Origin: Pedobacter planticolens
GTDB lineage: Bacteria; Bacteroidota; Bacteroidia; Sphingobacteriales; Sphingobacteriaceae
Assembly: GCF_014172375.1 (NCBI RefSeq)
Contig: NZ_WNXD01000001.1
Coordinates: 62,001 to 126,000, forward strand
Direction: 5' to 3'
DNA length: 64,000 nt
Part shown: positions 1 to 8,650 of the stretch, piece after piece
Numbering within the stretch: the first letter of the stretch is position 1
Layout: every line of letters begins with the position of its first letter
The notes under the pieces: model-generated
What the model saw: only the letters and a program-made list of their open reading frames with translations
The model's database searches: none
What the model was told of the DNA's origin: nothing
Position numbers and translations under genes: made by a program

Positions 1-134
1 GTTATGGCGTTTCGGTAATTATGCATGATGCAAATTGCAAAGGAGCTATCAATTATTTAAACTTAGCTAGAGAGATTGTTCGCAAAAACGGTTTGGTAAC
101 CGAAGAACAAGATGTAACTACAGCAACCATATAA
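1..134 (+). CDS. parA: ParA/Soj chromosome-partitioning ATPase, C-terminal end only
   Basis: An open frame enters from the left edge (first full codon at base 3) and stops at 132-134. It encodes about 43 residues including DANCKGAINYLNLAREI, which matches the conserved C-terminus of ParA/Soj ATPases (a DxxSKGAxxYLxLAxE pattern). The catalytic domain lies outside the window. The frame is followed 9 bases later by parB, the usual parAB operon. Assignment rests on a short tail but the parB neighbour makes it firm. Confidence 0.85.
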   Translation, partial: YGVSVIMHDANCKGAINYLNLAREIVRKNGLVTEEQDVTTATI

Positions 135-143
135 ATTATATAG

Positions 144-1043
144 ATGACATCTTTTCAGCGAAAAACAGGTTTAGGAAAAGGATTAAGTGCGCTTTTAGAT
201 GATACTGATTCGGTTCATCCTCCAAAAAATGGCAATGATACGTTAGACCAAACTGCACAAGTTGGCAGTATTAGTCAGGTTAATATTAGTGATGTAGAAA
301 CTAATCCATATCAGCCGCGTACCGAATTTGATCAAGTTGCACTAAACGAATTATCAGAATCGATTAAAGTACAAGGTTTAATACAACCAATAACCGTTAG
401 AAAAAACGGAAATAAATACCAATTAATTTCTGGTGAACGTAGATTAAGAGCGTCAAAACTAGCAGGATTAACTCAAATACCAGCTTATATTCGCAGTGCG
501 GATGATCAGCAAATGCTAGAAATGGCATTAATTGAAAATATCCAACGCGAAAACTTAAATGCTATTGAAGTGGCTTTAAGTTTCCAAATGATGATTGATG
601 AATGTAACCTAAAACCTGAGCAATTAGGTGAAAGAGTTGGTAAAAACCGAACTACAGTTAGTAATTACTTGCGTTTATTAAAATTACCACCAGTTATTCA
701 GGCTTCAATTCGTGATGGTAAAATATCTATGGGTCATGCTCGTGCTTTAATTAGTGTAGAAGAAGAAGCAAAACAATTGTTTATCCACCAAGAAATTTTA
801 GATAAAGGTTTATCAGTTCGTAAGGTAGAGGAATTAGTTCGGAGTATTCATCATGTACAAATAAAACCTAAAGCTAATCCAGTTGGCGTTTCTTTCGAAT
901 ATCAAAAATTACAAAACGATCTAGCTTCTAAATTCGCTACCAAAGTGAAGTTAAAAGTTAAAGAGAATGGTAAAGGCGCAATAGAAATTCCATTTGTTTC
1001 TAACGATGATTTGAGCAGAATTTTAGAACTTTTAGATTGGTAA
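144..1043 (+). CDS. parB: ParB chromosome-partitioning / parS-binding protein
   Basis: 299 residues, the usual length for chromosomal ParB. The N-terminus carries the ParA-stimulating segment GLGKGLSALL (about residues 9-18). The ParB/Srx nuclease-like CTP-binding domain follows (NPYQPR at about 55, GERRLRAS at about 98-105), then ENIQRENLNAIEVA and a helix-turn-helix with GKNRTTVSNYLRLLKLP (about 165-182) that contacts parS. The C-terminal part is the dimerisation region. It works with ParA to load and segregate origins. It lies 9 bases after parA, and its stop overlaps the next start (TAATG), so three genes are probably co-transcribed. Confidence 0.96.
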   Translation: MTSFQRKTGLGKGLSALLDDTDSVHPPKNGNDTLDQTAQVGSISQVNISDVETNPYQPRTEFDQVALNELSESIKVQGLIQPITVRKNGNKYQLISGERRLRASKLAGLTQIPAYIRSADDQQMLEMALIENIQRENLNAIEVALSFQMMIDECNLKPEQLGERVGKNRTTVSNYLRLLKLPPVIQASIRDGKISMGHARALISVEEEAKQLFIHQEILDKGLSVRKVEELVRSIHHVQIKPKANPVGVSFEYQKLQNDLASKFATKVKLKVKENGKGAIEIPFVSNDDLSRILELLDW

Positions 1044-1717
1044 TGCGAGCACTATTGCTTTCGGTTATAGTATTGTTAACTTTTGCTACGGCAAGAGCGC
1101 AAAATCCTGCTGTAAAAAAGCCAGTTGATACTACTAAAAACAGAATTGATACCATTAAACCAGCACCTTATGTAAATCAAGGAAAAATTGCTGGTAGAAA
1201 AGCATTTCACAGGTCGTTAATTTTCCCAGGCTTAGGTCAGGTATATAATTACGGACTGGTTGTAAATGATGTTAAAAGTGGTGCTACAAAAGGCAATAAA
1301 TTCGGACAAAAATTATACATAATTGGCAAAATTGGGGCTATTTATGCTGGCGGTACTTTATTAGTTATGTCGTATATGGACAATAATAAAAATTATAAGT
1401 TGTTTTTGGATGAATTACAGTACAGAAAATTGCATAATAATACCCCAGATCCCGAAAATGGGTTGTCACAATACACCAATACCGATGCATTAGTAGTTGC
1501 CAAAAATATTTTCAAACGTAACCGCGAAGTTGTTCTGCTATCTTTAGTTGGTTTATATGGCCTAAATGCATTAGATGCTTACGTTACTGCACGTTTAAAA
1601 TATTTTAACGTAGATGACAATTTATCCTTCAAAATTTCGCCATCTCTACTAAATTCAAGTACAATGTATGGTTATAATCCAGCTGTGCCTGCATTAAAAC
1701 TCACTATTAAATTATGA
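1043..1717 (+). CDS. DUF5683-type secreted/envelope protein
   Basis: About 224 residues from the ATG at 1043, which overlaps the parB stop by one base; a TTG two codons earlier is possible but less likely. A signal peptide (residues 1-20, ending near ARAQ) precedes a Thr/Lys-rich linker and the motif FHRSLIFPGLGQVYN, typical of DUF5683 proteins that sit beside parAB and dapB in Bacteroidetes. Two hydrophobic segments follow (around YIIGKIGAIYAGGTLLVMSY and VVLLSLVGLYGLNALDAYV). Function is unknown; the location suggests an envelope role linked to growth, but that is inference. Confidence 0.75.
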   Translation: MRALLLSVIVLLTFATARAQNPAVKKPVDTTKNRIDTIKPAPYVNQGKIAGRKAFHRSLIFPGLGQVYNYGLVVNDVKSGATKGNKFGQKLYIIGKIGAIYAGGTLLVMSYMDNNKNYKLFLDELQYRKLHNNTPDPENGLSQYTNTDALVVAKNIFKRNREVVLLSLVGLYGLNALDAYVTARLKYFNVDDNLSFKISPSLLNSSTMYGYNPAVPALKLTIKL

Positions 1718-1837
1718 AACTAGTAACGATATGAATAAATTCGTGATAGCTTCATTATCTTTAAAAAAAAACATACCGAGTTTACGAGCTCATTAATGCC
1801 AATAAAAACATAACAACATATTAATAATTATATACCA

Positions 1838-2581
1838 ATGAAAATAGCATTATTAGGTTACGGCAAAATGGGCCAAATTATAGAGCGTTTTGCTTTAGAA
1901 AGAGGGCATGAGGTTGTACTGAAAATTAGCATTGATAATTTAGAAGATTTTACTGTTGATAATTTGGCAAAAGCCGATATAGCCATAGATTTTAGTGCGC
2001 CAGATGCTGCGGTAGATAATATTTATAAATGTTTTGATGCTGGAGTGCCAGTGGTTGTGGGTACAACAGGTTGGTATGGCAAATTACAAGAGATTAAAAA
2101 TGATTGTTTAAGCAGTAACAATACGCTGCTTTACGGCTCTAACTTTAGTGTTGGCGTAAATCTTTTCTTCCATTTAAATAAGGTATTAGCAAAGCTGATG
2201 AATAATTATCCAGCTTACGAAGTACAAGTAGAAGAAATACACCATACACATAAACTAGATGCGCCAAGTGGTACAGCGATGACTATTGCCGAAGGGATTA
2301 TTGAAGAAATTGATCGTAAATCGGAATGGTTAAATGAAGTTGTAGGTACGCAAATACCAGATGTGATTAAAAATGAGCAATTATTAATTGAATCCCACAG
2401 AATAGAAAATGTACCGGGTACGCATACGGTAGTTTACAGTTCTGAAGTTGATGAAATAGAAATAAAACACACTGCACATAGTAGAGCAGGGTTTGCATTG
2501 GGTGCAGTAATAGCTGCAGAGTGGTTACAAAATAAACAAGGCTTCTATAATATAGCTGATGTTTTTAATTTTAATTCCTAA
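1838..2581 (+). CDS. dapB: 4-hydroxy-tetrahydrodipicolinate reductase DapB
   Basis: 247 residues. The N-terminal Rossmann motif GYGKMG (residues 7-12) binds NAD(P)H. GTTGW (about 78-82) and the signature EIHHTHKLDAPSGTA (about 134-148), with the catalytic His and substrate-binding Lys, are clear. The enzyme reduces the dipicolinate intermediate of the lysine and meso-diaminopimelate pathway in the cytoplasm. The chain is a little shorter than the E. coli enzyme, as is normal in Bacteroidetes. It is followed after three bases by lepB, so the two are very likely co-transcribed. Confidence 0.95.
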   Translation: MKIALLGYGKMGQIIERFALERGHEVVLKISIDNLEDFTVDNLAKADIAIDFSAPDAAVDNIYKCFDAGVPVVVGTTGWYGKLQEIKNDCLSSNNTLLYGSNFSVGVNLFFHLNKVLAKLMNNYPAYEVQVEEIHHTHKLDAPSGTAMTIAEGIIEEIDRKSEWLNEVVGTQIPDVIKNEQLLIESHRIENVPGTHTVVYSSEVDEIEIKHTAHSRAGFALGAVIAAEWLQNKQGFYNIADVFNFNS

Positions 2582-2584
2582 AAT

Positions 2585-3784
2585 ATGAATTGGAAATTCT
2601 GGCAAAAAAATAAGGATGCCGAACCAAAAAAGAAAAAAAGTAAAACTAGAGAATGGACTGACGCGATTATCTTCGCAGTAATTGCAGCAACTATTATTCG
2701 AGTATTTTTTATTGAAGCTTACACCATTCCTTCGGGTTCAATGGAAAAATCGTTATTAGTTGGCGATTTTTTATTTGTAAGTAAAGTAAATTATGGTGCT
2801 CGTATTCCAATGACACCAGTTGCCTTTCCTTTTGCACATCATACATTACCATTTACTGCCACTACCAAAGCTTATTGGGATGGCGTACAATGGAAATATA
2901 GAAGATTGCCAGGGTTACAAAATATTAAAAATAACGATGTAGTGGTTTTCAATTTCCCTGAGGGAGATACAGTTGCATTGGAAAATCAAAACCCTAGTTA
3001 TTATGATTTGGTACGTGCTAATGGTCGGGCAGCTGTAAACAGTCAGTATACGGTTACAAGTAGACCTGTGGATAAACGTGAGAATTACATTAAACGTTGT
3101 ATTGGTATTGCTGGTGATGTAGTAAGTATGAAGAATGGTATCGTTAATGTAAATGGTAAAGATGAACCATTAAAAAATACTGGAATGATGCCATACCGTA
3201 TTCAGTTTACGAAAACAGAGATAGAAACAAAACCTCTAGAAGATTTAGGTTTTGTGACAGGCGATATGATTAAGGAGACTGAGGATACTTATCTAGGTAA
3301 TGCATCCGCGGAAATGATAACCGAACTTAAAAAGTTGGGTTTTGTAAAATCTGCTATCATGATGGCTGCAAAAGCTGATGAAAAAGAGATGGGTGGTTTG
3401 TTCCCACATGATTCTAAAAGGGTTTGGAATCGAGATAACTTTGGTCCAATAAAAATCCCTGCTAAAGGATGGACTGTTCATATAGATAGCAATACAATGC
3501 CTTTATATTATAGGGCTATTAGAACTTACGAAGGAAATAAGGTAGAGAAAAAGGGGAATGATTGGTATATCAATGATAAAATTGCTACATCTTATACTTT
3601 TAAAATGAATTATTATTGGATGATGGGAGATAATCGCCATAACTCATTAGATTCGCGTTATTGGGGTTTTGTGCCTGAAGATCACATAGTTGGTAAAGCT
3701 TTATTCATTTGGATGAGCTTTGATAGCGAAGGTTCGTGGTTTAGCAAAATACGCTGGAATAGGCTTTTTAGAGGTATTCACTAA
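2585..3784 (+). CDS. lepB: Signal peptidase I LepB
   Basis: 399 residues. A charged N-terminus leads to one membrane helix (about residues 26-46), then the catalytic Ser box IPSGSMEKSL (Ser52) and the general-base Lys box YIKRCIGIAGD (Lys170). The last signature is MMGDNRHNSLDSRYWG near residue 348. It cleaves signal peptides at the outer face of the inner membrane. The protein is longer than most LepB because of a big segment between the Lys box and the MGDN box (about residues 185-340), a known trait of the phylum. It follows dapB and is closed by a terminator. Confidence 0.93.
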   Translation: MNWKFWQKNKDAEPKKKKSKTREWTDAIIFAVIAATIIRVFFIEAYTIPSGSMEKSLLVGDFLFVSKVNYGARIPMTPVAFPFAHHTLPFTATTKAYWDGVQWKYRRLPGLQNIKNNDVVVFNFPEGDTVALENQNPSYYDLVRANGRAAVNSQYTVTSRPVDKRENYIKRCIGIAGDVVSMKNGIVNVNGKDEPLKNTGMMPYRIQFTKTEIETKPLEDLGFVTGDMIKETEDTYLGNASAEMITELKKLGFVKSAIMMAAKADEKEMGGLFPHDSKRVWNRDNFGPIKIPAKGWTVHIDSNTMPLYYRAIRTYEGNKVEKKGNDWYINDKIATSYTFKMNYYWMMGDNRHNSLDSRYWGFVPEDHIVGKALFIWMSFDSEGSWFSKIRWNRLFRGIH

Positions 3785-3801
3785 GCACAAAAAATAAGTA
3801 T

Positions 3802-3836
3802 AAAAAAGACCTCGATTTTATCGGGGTCTTTTTTTT
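3802..3836 (+). terminator. Rho-independent terminator after dapB-lepB
   Basis: A hairpin with arms 3802-3816 and 3820-3834 (AAAAAAGACCTCGAT pairing ATCGGGGTCTTTTTT, one G-T pair, three-base loop) continues into a run of T. It sits 18 bases after the lepB stop. Confidence 0.9.
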
Positions 3837-3918
3837 GGATTTAGTTATGCAATTTTTGATTTTATTTCATCTACCTTATATAAACTTCTTAATCCTTATC
3901 ATCATTAAATTACGCTTT

Positions 3919-5790
3919 ATGAAAAAAGTTCTCATTTTAAAAACATTTATTCTTTTTCTGAGCTTGTCAATTTCAGCACAAGAAAATCAAATTCAAGTTA
4001 TTTCAAAAATTAGCAATGTTACTGTGTTTATTAGCGGTGCACAAGTACAAAGACAAGCTGAAAGTATGGATATTCCGCAAGGTGTAAGTCAGTTCGTATT
4101 TTCTGGACTTTCATCAGCTATTGAGGCACAAAGCATACAGGCCAAAGGCGAAGGTAATTTCACTATTTTATCTGTTACTCAACAAAAGAACTTTCTGCTA
4201 GAAAAGAAAAACTCTGAACAAAAAACAAACTATTTAACAGTAATTACCGACCTAACGGATAAAATTTCAACTTTAAGAAATGAAAGCGAGGTGTATAAAG
4301 CTGAAGAAGAAATGTTAGTTAAAAATCAAGTAGTGATGGGCCCAAATGTAAACTATGATTTGGTTAAATTAAAACAAGCTTTAGATTTTCAGAAACAGAG
4401 ATTAACAGAAGCGAAAAATAAACAAATTGAAATTAATAAAGCGATAGTCAAATTACAAACGGATTTAAATAAATATAATCGCCAAATTAATGAACTCAAC
4501 GGAAAATCGTTGATTAACTCAAACGATATTGTTGTTAAAATATCGGCAAAAGTAGCCTCTAAAGGCAAAATTTCCTTAACATACATGGTAAATAATGCAG
4601 GTTGGTATCCTACTTATGATATTAGAGCAAAAGATATATCTAGTCCTGTAGAACTTGTTTACAAAGCTAATGTTTCACAAAACTCGGGTGAAGATTGGAA
4701 AAATATTAAACTAACACTTTCTTCTGGAAATCCGACAAATAATAGTACTAAGCCAAGTTTAGCACCATATAATTTAGGATTTTTAAGCGCTGGATATAAC
4801 ACCTATAATATTTCATCTTCTAATGTTAGAATTATAAAAGGTAAGGTTGTTGCTTCAGACGACAATCAAGGTATACCAGGAGTTGCCGTTCGCGTGAAGA
4901 ATAATTCGGTTGCTACTACAACCGATGCTAATGGCAATTTTGTACTACAAATTCCTGTCGGAGCAAATACTTTAATATTTAGTTACATAGGTTTTAAAAC
5001 TCAAGAAAATCTAATAACTACTAACCAAATGAATATAAGATTAGAACCTGATAATCAGTTATTACAAGAAGTGGTAGTTACAGGGTATTCAGATAAATTA
5101 GCAGGGAAAGTTGCAGGAGTGAAAATTAGAGGAGTAGGAAGCGTAGGCTCAACGGCAGTTGAAGTAAATGCTGTTGAAAAGCAAACGAATGTTGTTTTTG
5201 ATATTAAAAACCCATACACCATACTTAGTGATGGTCAGCAGTTTTCTGTTGATATTGGTAATTATGATTTTAAAGCAGATTATGAATATTATAGTGCTCC
5301 AAAAATAAGCGAAGAAGCTTTTTTAACTGCTAAAATTAATGGTTTTGATGAAGTTAATCTAATAACTGGCGAAGCAAATATTTTCTTTGAAGGAACATAT
5401 CTTGGCAAAACTTTATTGGATATTCAAAATTCTTCAGATACTTTAACAATCTCTTTAGGAGTAGATAAAAATGTGGTAATTAAAAGAGAAAAGCAAAAGG
5501 ACTTTAATGAAAAACAGTTTATTGGTTCTTCTCAAAAAGATAGCAGAAGTTTTATTATTGATATAAAAAATAGGAAAAGTCAAGCTATTAATCTGATTGT
5601 TGAAGATCAATTACCGATTTCGACAAGTAGCGATATTACTGTAGAAAAGCAAGAAATTTCTAAAGCAAAGTATGATGAAGCAAATGGAACATTAACTTGG
5701 CAAATGATATTACAGCCTGGAGAACAGAAAAAGCTAGCATTAAAATATCAGGTAAAATACCCAAAAAATAAACCAATTAACTTGGAATAA
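3919..5790 (+). CDS. DUF4139 (MuiA-like) surface protein with an inserted carboxypeptidase-regulatory-like domain
   Basis: 623 residues from the ATG at 3919; upstream in-frame codons read through AT-rich DNA and the signal peptide MKKVLILKTFILFLSLSISAQ supports this start. The N-terminal third (VTVFISGAQVQRQ onward, with a coiled coil at about residues 80-180) matches DUF4140, and the remainder matches the DUF4139 beta domain of the mucoidy inhibitor A family. A CarboxypepD_reg-like Ig-type domain is inserted at about residues 315-395 (IKGKVVASDDNQGIPGV), followed by EVVVTGYSDKLAGKVAGV, which looks like the start of a TonB plug. The DUF4139 part resumes afterwards. Probable outer-membrane or periplasmic protein; biochemical role unknown. 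Confidence 0.8.
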   Translation: MKKVLILKTFILFLSLSISAQENQIQVISKISNVTVFISGAQVQRQAESMDIPQGVSQFVFSGLSSAIEAQSIQAKGEGNFTILSVTQQKNFLLEKKNSEQKTNYLTVITDLTDKISTLRNESEVYKAEEEMLVKNQVVMGPNVNYDLVKLKQALDFQKQRLTEAKNKQIEINKAIVKLQTDLNKYNRQINELNGKSLINSNDIVVKISAKVASKGKISLTYMVNNAGWYPTYDIRAKDISSPVELVYKANVSQNSGEDWKNIKLTLSSGNPTNNSTKPSLAPYNLGFLSAGYNTYNISSSNVRIIKGKVVASDDNQGIPGVAVRVKNNSVATTTDANGNFVLQIPVGANTLIFSYIGFKTQENLITTNQMNIRLEPDNQLLQEVVVTGYSDKLAGKVAGVKIRGVGSVGSTAVEVNAVEKQTNVVFDIKNPYTILSDGQQFSVDIGNYDFKADYEYYSAPKISEEAFLTAKINGFDEVNLITGEANIFFEGTYLGKTLLDIQNSSDTLTISLGVDKNVVIKREKQKDFNEKQFIGSSQKDSRSFIIDIKNRKSQAINLIVEDQLPISTSSDITVEKQEISKAKYDEANGTLTWQMILQPGEQKKLALKYQVKYPKNKPINLE

Positions 5791-5796
5791 AAATGA

Positions 5797-5834
5797 TAAA
5801 ACCTCAGAGATTTTAAACTTCTGAGGTTTTTTTA
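5797..5834. terminator. Bidirectional terminator between convergent genes
   Basis: Arms AAAACCTCAGA (5798-5808) and TCTGAGGTTTT (5820-5830) form an 11-bp perfect stem with A and T runs on either side. It separates the DUF4139 gene from the convergent dehydrogenase gene and can serve both. Confidence 0.88.
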
Positions 5835-6914
5835 TAAGCCCTGAATTCCAAATTTAGCGGCCAATTCATTTAAATCATTTACTACAACATCAATGATTGG
5901 AATACCGCTTACTTTTCTTTCTAGTTCTGCTTCTGCTTCAGGTTCACCAGGTATAATTACTCTTTGATTTGAATTTATAGTTTTCGCACTTTTAAAGCGT
6001 TCAATCCAATTATCTAAATGACTTTTAAAATCATCCGCAGGGCGAAAACCATCTACACGCATAGCGCCTAAAAAATGGCCAATTCCCTCGCCAACTGGAT
6101 TTGCATCTGGTTCTAAAAACGCCACAAACGGCGGTACCCAAGGACCATAATTTGCACCAGAAAGCACAGCTGATAAAATATCGACTGTTGCACTTAATCC
6201 GTAACCCTTGTGACTTCCATGATCTTTATCACTGCCTAAAGGCAACAATGAACCACCACTTTTCAATTCATTTGGATTAGTAGATGAATTCCCATCTTTA
6301 TCTTGCACCCAGCCATCTGGAATTTCTTTGTTTGCTCTTTGAGCGATTTCTAATTTGCCATTTGCGGCTGCTGCGGTTGCCATATCAACTATAACTGGCG
6401 GATATTTTCCCGCAGGAAAAGCATAACACATTGGGTTTGTGCCCAATAAACGTTCATTCGCGTAAGTAGGAGCAACCAATGGACTAGCATTGGTCATGCT
6501 AATTCCAATCATATCTTTTTCTACAGCTAATAAAGCATGGTATCCAGCAATGCCAAAATGATTAGAGTTTTTAACAGCTACCCAACCACTTCCGTATTTT
6601 TCCGCTTTTTCAATAGCCACTTTCATTGCAAATGGTGCAACAACTAATCCTAATCCTCCATCTCCATCTACAGTTGCTGTAGTCGGTGTTTCATAAACTA
6701 CTTTAATATTTGGTGTGGCATTAATTCTTTTCTTTTCCCACAAACGAACATAACCACTTAAGCGAGCTACACCGTGAGAATCTATCCCCCTTAAATCGGA
6801 ACGAATTAAAACATCGGTTGCTAATTCTGCATGTTCATCAGAACAGCCCATTTTTTTAAAAACAGAATATGTAAAAGATCTAAGTTTTTCTTCGGTAAAG
6901 GTTATAAAGTTCAT
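5832..6914 (-). CDS. Ldh-family NAD(P)-dependent oxidoreductase (malate/L-lactate dehydrogenase type)
   Basis: 360 residues, normal for the Ldh_2 / YlbC / MdhII family, which is unrelated to classical LDH. Seen are the RSDLRGIDSHGVARL motif with the conserved SHG histidine (about residues 45-60), the NSNHFGIAGYHALLA motif (about 120-134) and the GYGLSATVDILSAVLSG segment (about 238-254). The family reduces 2-keto acids to 2-hydroxy acids with NAD(P)H in the cytoplasm; the substrate here cannot be read from sequence. A palindromic intergenic repeat lies upstream, so it is probably transcribed separately from bshC. Confidence 0.88.
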   Translation of the reverse strand: MNFITFTEEKLRSFTYSVFKKMGCSDEHAELATDVLIRSDLRGIDSHGVARLSGYVRLWEKKRINATPNIKVVYETPTTATVDGDGGLGLVVAPFAMKVAIEKAEKYGSGWVAVKNSNHFGIAGYHALLAVEKDMIGISMTNASPLVAPTYANERLLGTNPMCYAFPAGKYPPVIVDMATAAAANGKLEIAQRANKEIPDGWVQDKDGNSSTNPNELKSGGSLLPLGSDKDHGSHKGYGLSATVDILSAVLSGANYGPWVPPFVAFLEPDANPVGEGIGHFLGAMRVDGFRPADDFKSHLDNWIERFKSAKTINSNQRVIIPGEPEAEAELERKVSGIPIIDVVVNDLNELAAKFGIQGL

Positions 6915-6931
6915 TTTCTTTAAAAAATTGT

Positions 6932-7011
6932 CGTCATTGCGAGGAGGAACGACGCGGCAATCTATCTTGTATGAAAGATTGCTTCGCCTCGAAAAGGGAC
7001 TCGCAATGACG
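6932..7011. repeat. Palindromic intergenic repeat (CGTCATTGCGAG type)
   Basis: An 80-base element with outer inverted arms CGTCATTGCGAG (6932-6943) and CTCGCAATGACG (7000-7011), perfectly complementary, and inner pairs around GGCAATCT/AGATTGC. It resembles REP/BIME-like interspersed repeats found in many bacterial genomes. It fills nearly all of the gap between bshC and the dehydrogenase gene, and may also stop transcription or stabilise mRNA ends. Confidence 0.75.
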
Positions 7012-7013
7012 GA

Positions 7014-8603
7014 TTATGATGGAAGTAATAATGTAAAGTCTCCTCCTAAAGGTTGAAAATTTTCTATTAATGAGGATAAAAAATCATCGCCATAATTTAC
7101 ATACATTGGTGCAATATTCAATACTCTTTCTTGTAAAGTACCAGTTGGGAAAAGTCTATTTTTTACGTTTTCAATCTGTTTTAAAGAAACTTCATGTTTT
7201 CTTTTCTCAGCTCTAAACAATTTCTTTTCCAAATGATCTAATAAACGATTAGTCTTGGCTTTTGCAGATTCAGCAGTGCTTTCTAAGGTTTTATCGATTT
7301 TAAAATTCTTTAATTTAATTTGATTAAAAATGGCTTGTATTGCCGCCTTTTCATCAGTTAAACATAAGTTAGAATCGCTATTGTTTTTAATCCAAATCTT
7401 TTGTAATTTCTCTTTATTCAAAAAAGCATCTTCTAACGTAAAGCCCAATTTATTTAAGTTTTCTGCACTACGTTTATCAATTAACAAAGCTGAATTACGT
7501 AATAATAATACAGGGAAATCTGTTTTGTAGAAATCGAAATTAGCTTTCAATTGCATCCAATAAGAAACTTCAGCCCCACCACCAATATAAGCGATGTTTG
7601 GTAAAATTACTTCTTGGTATAACGGCCGCATAATTACATTCGGGCTAAACCTTTCGGGATGATTTTCAATTTCTAGAAGTAATTCACCCTTAGTAAAACT
7701 AATTTCTGTATGATTAACGATAAAATGATTATCTTTTTCTATAATCCTTTCACGAAGATTATCAATTAAATAAAAGAAATTAATTTCTCTACCATTAACT
7801 TGTGTTTTATACCCTTTTTGAGTTAAATCTTCACTAGTTTTTTCAGTTAAATGCGCACTATTTTGTTCAGTAATATCTTGTTTAATAACCGAACTGAATT
7901 GTTTTTTTAGTTTCGCATCATCAGCATTTATAATCACTAAACCATAGCTTTGAAATAAACTATTTACCAAAACCCGAGTTGCATCGGCCAGATTATCGTT
8001 AGTTAAATATGCATTTTCGACTAGTTTGGCTAGTTTTTTTCCATTTTTGCTAATGCCTAAATACGCTTTGTATGCTCTTACGGCCGCTTCAACAGTTTTT
8101 GTGCTTAGTCTCCCAGTTGCGCCGTTAATCTGTTGTATCCAACTGATATTTTTTTCATCAACACTAACATGGTTGATTTCCTCAAAATCATGATCCTCGG
8201 TAGCCATCCAATAAATAGGTACGAAATTCTTTTCTGGGTAAGCAATTTTAAGCTCAAGCGCAAGATTTATGGTCGTTACAATTTTGTAGATGAAGTATAA
8301 AGGTCCAGTAAATAAATTAAGCTGATGACCAGTGGTAACGGTAAAAGTATTTTCATCCGCCAGTAAATTAATATTGTGATTTACCGATTTATTCGTTTTT
8401 ACGTTTTGGTATTGCTGATTTAAAACCTCAACTAATTCAGGTCTATTTCCTTTGAAATTTCTAGCATCAACAGCTTTTTTCAAACCATCCATATCTGGAC
8501 GAAAGCTGTAAAAAGGTTTCAAGAATTCATCGTCATTTACATAATCTAAAACCAGTTTAGAGAATGAATGCGTATCCTGATAAGATATATATTTTGCCTT
8601 CAT
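7014..8603 (-). CDS. bshC: Bacillithiol biosynthesis cysteine-adding enzyme BshC
   Basis: 529 residues, standard for BshC. Recognisable segments are VTTGHQLNLFTGPLYFIYK (about residues 93-111), the EDHDFEEINHV motif (about 136-146) and NIAYIGGGAEVSYW near residue 335, plus a long C-terminal coiled coil (about 420-490). BshC is thought to join cysteine to GlcN-malate in the last step of bacillithiol synthesis, the main low-molecular-weight thiol of many Firmicutes and Bacteroidetes. bshA and bshB are not in the window. Confidence 0.93.
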   Translation of the reverse strand: MKAKYISYQDTHSFSKLVLDYVNDDEFLKPFYSFRPDMDGLKKAVDARNFKGNRPELVEVLNQQYQNVKTNKSVNHNINLLADENTFTVTTGHQLNLFTGPLYFIYKIVTTINLALELKIAYPEKNFVPIYWMATEDHDFEEINHVSVDEKNISWIQQINGATGRLSTKTVEAAVRAYKAYLGISKNGKKLAKLVENAYLTNDNLADATRVLVNSLFQSYGLVIINADDAKLKKQFSSVIKQDITEQNSAHLTEKTSEDLTQKGYKTQVNGREINFFYLIDNLRERIIEKDNHFIVNHTEISFTKGELLLEIENHPERFSPNVIMRPLYQEVILPNIAYIGGGAEVSYWMQLKANFDFYKTDFPVLLLRNSALLIDKRSAENLNKLGFTLEDAFLNKEKLQKIWIKNNSDSNLCLTDEKAAIQAIFNQIKLKNFKIDKTLESTAESAKAKTNRLLDHLEKKLFRAEKRKHEVSLKQIENVKNRLFPTGTLQERVLNIAPMYVNYGDDFLSSLIENFQPLGGDFTLLLPS

Positions 8604-8650
8604 GTGTTGCGAAATTAAACTAATTTACGAAACATTTTTAGGCGATAGCT

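Noticed and set aside
6932..7011. CRISPR-like repeat
   Set aside because: Only one palindromic unit with no regular spacers; no cas genes in the window.
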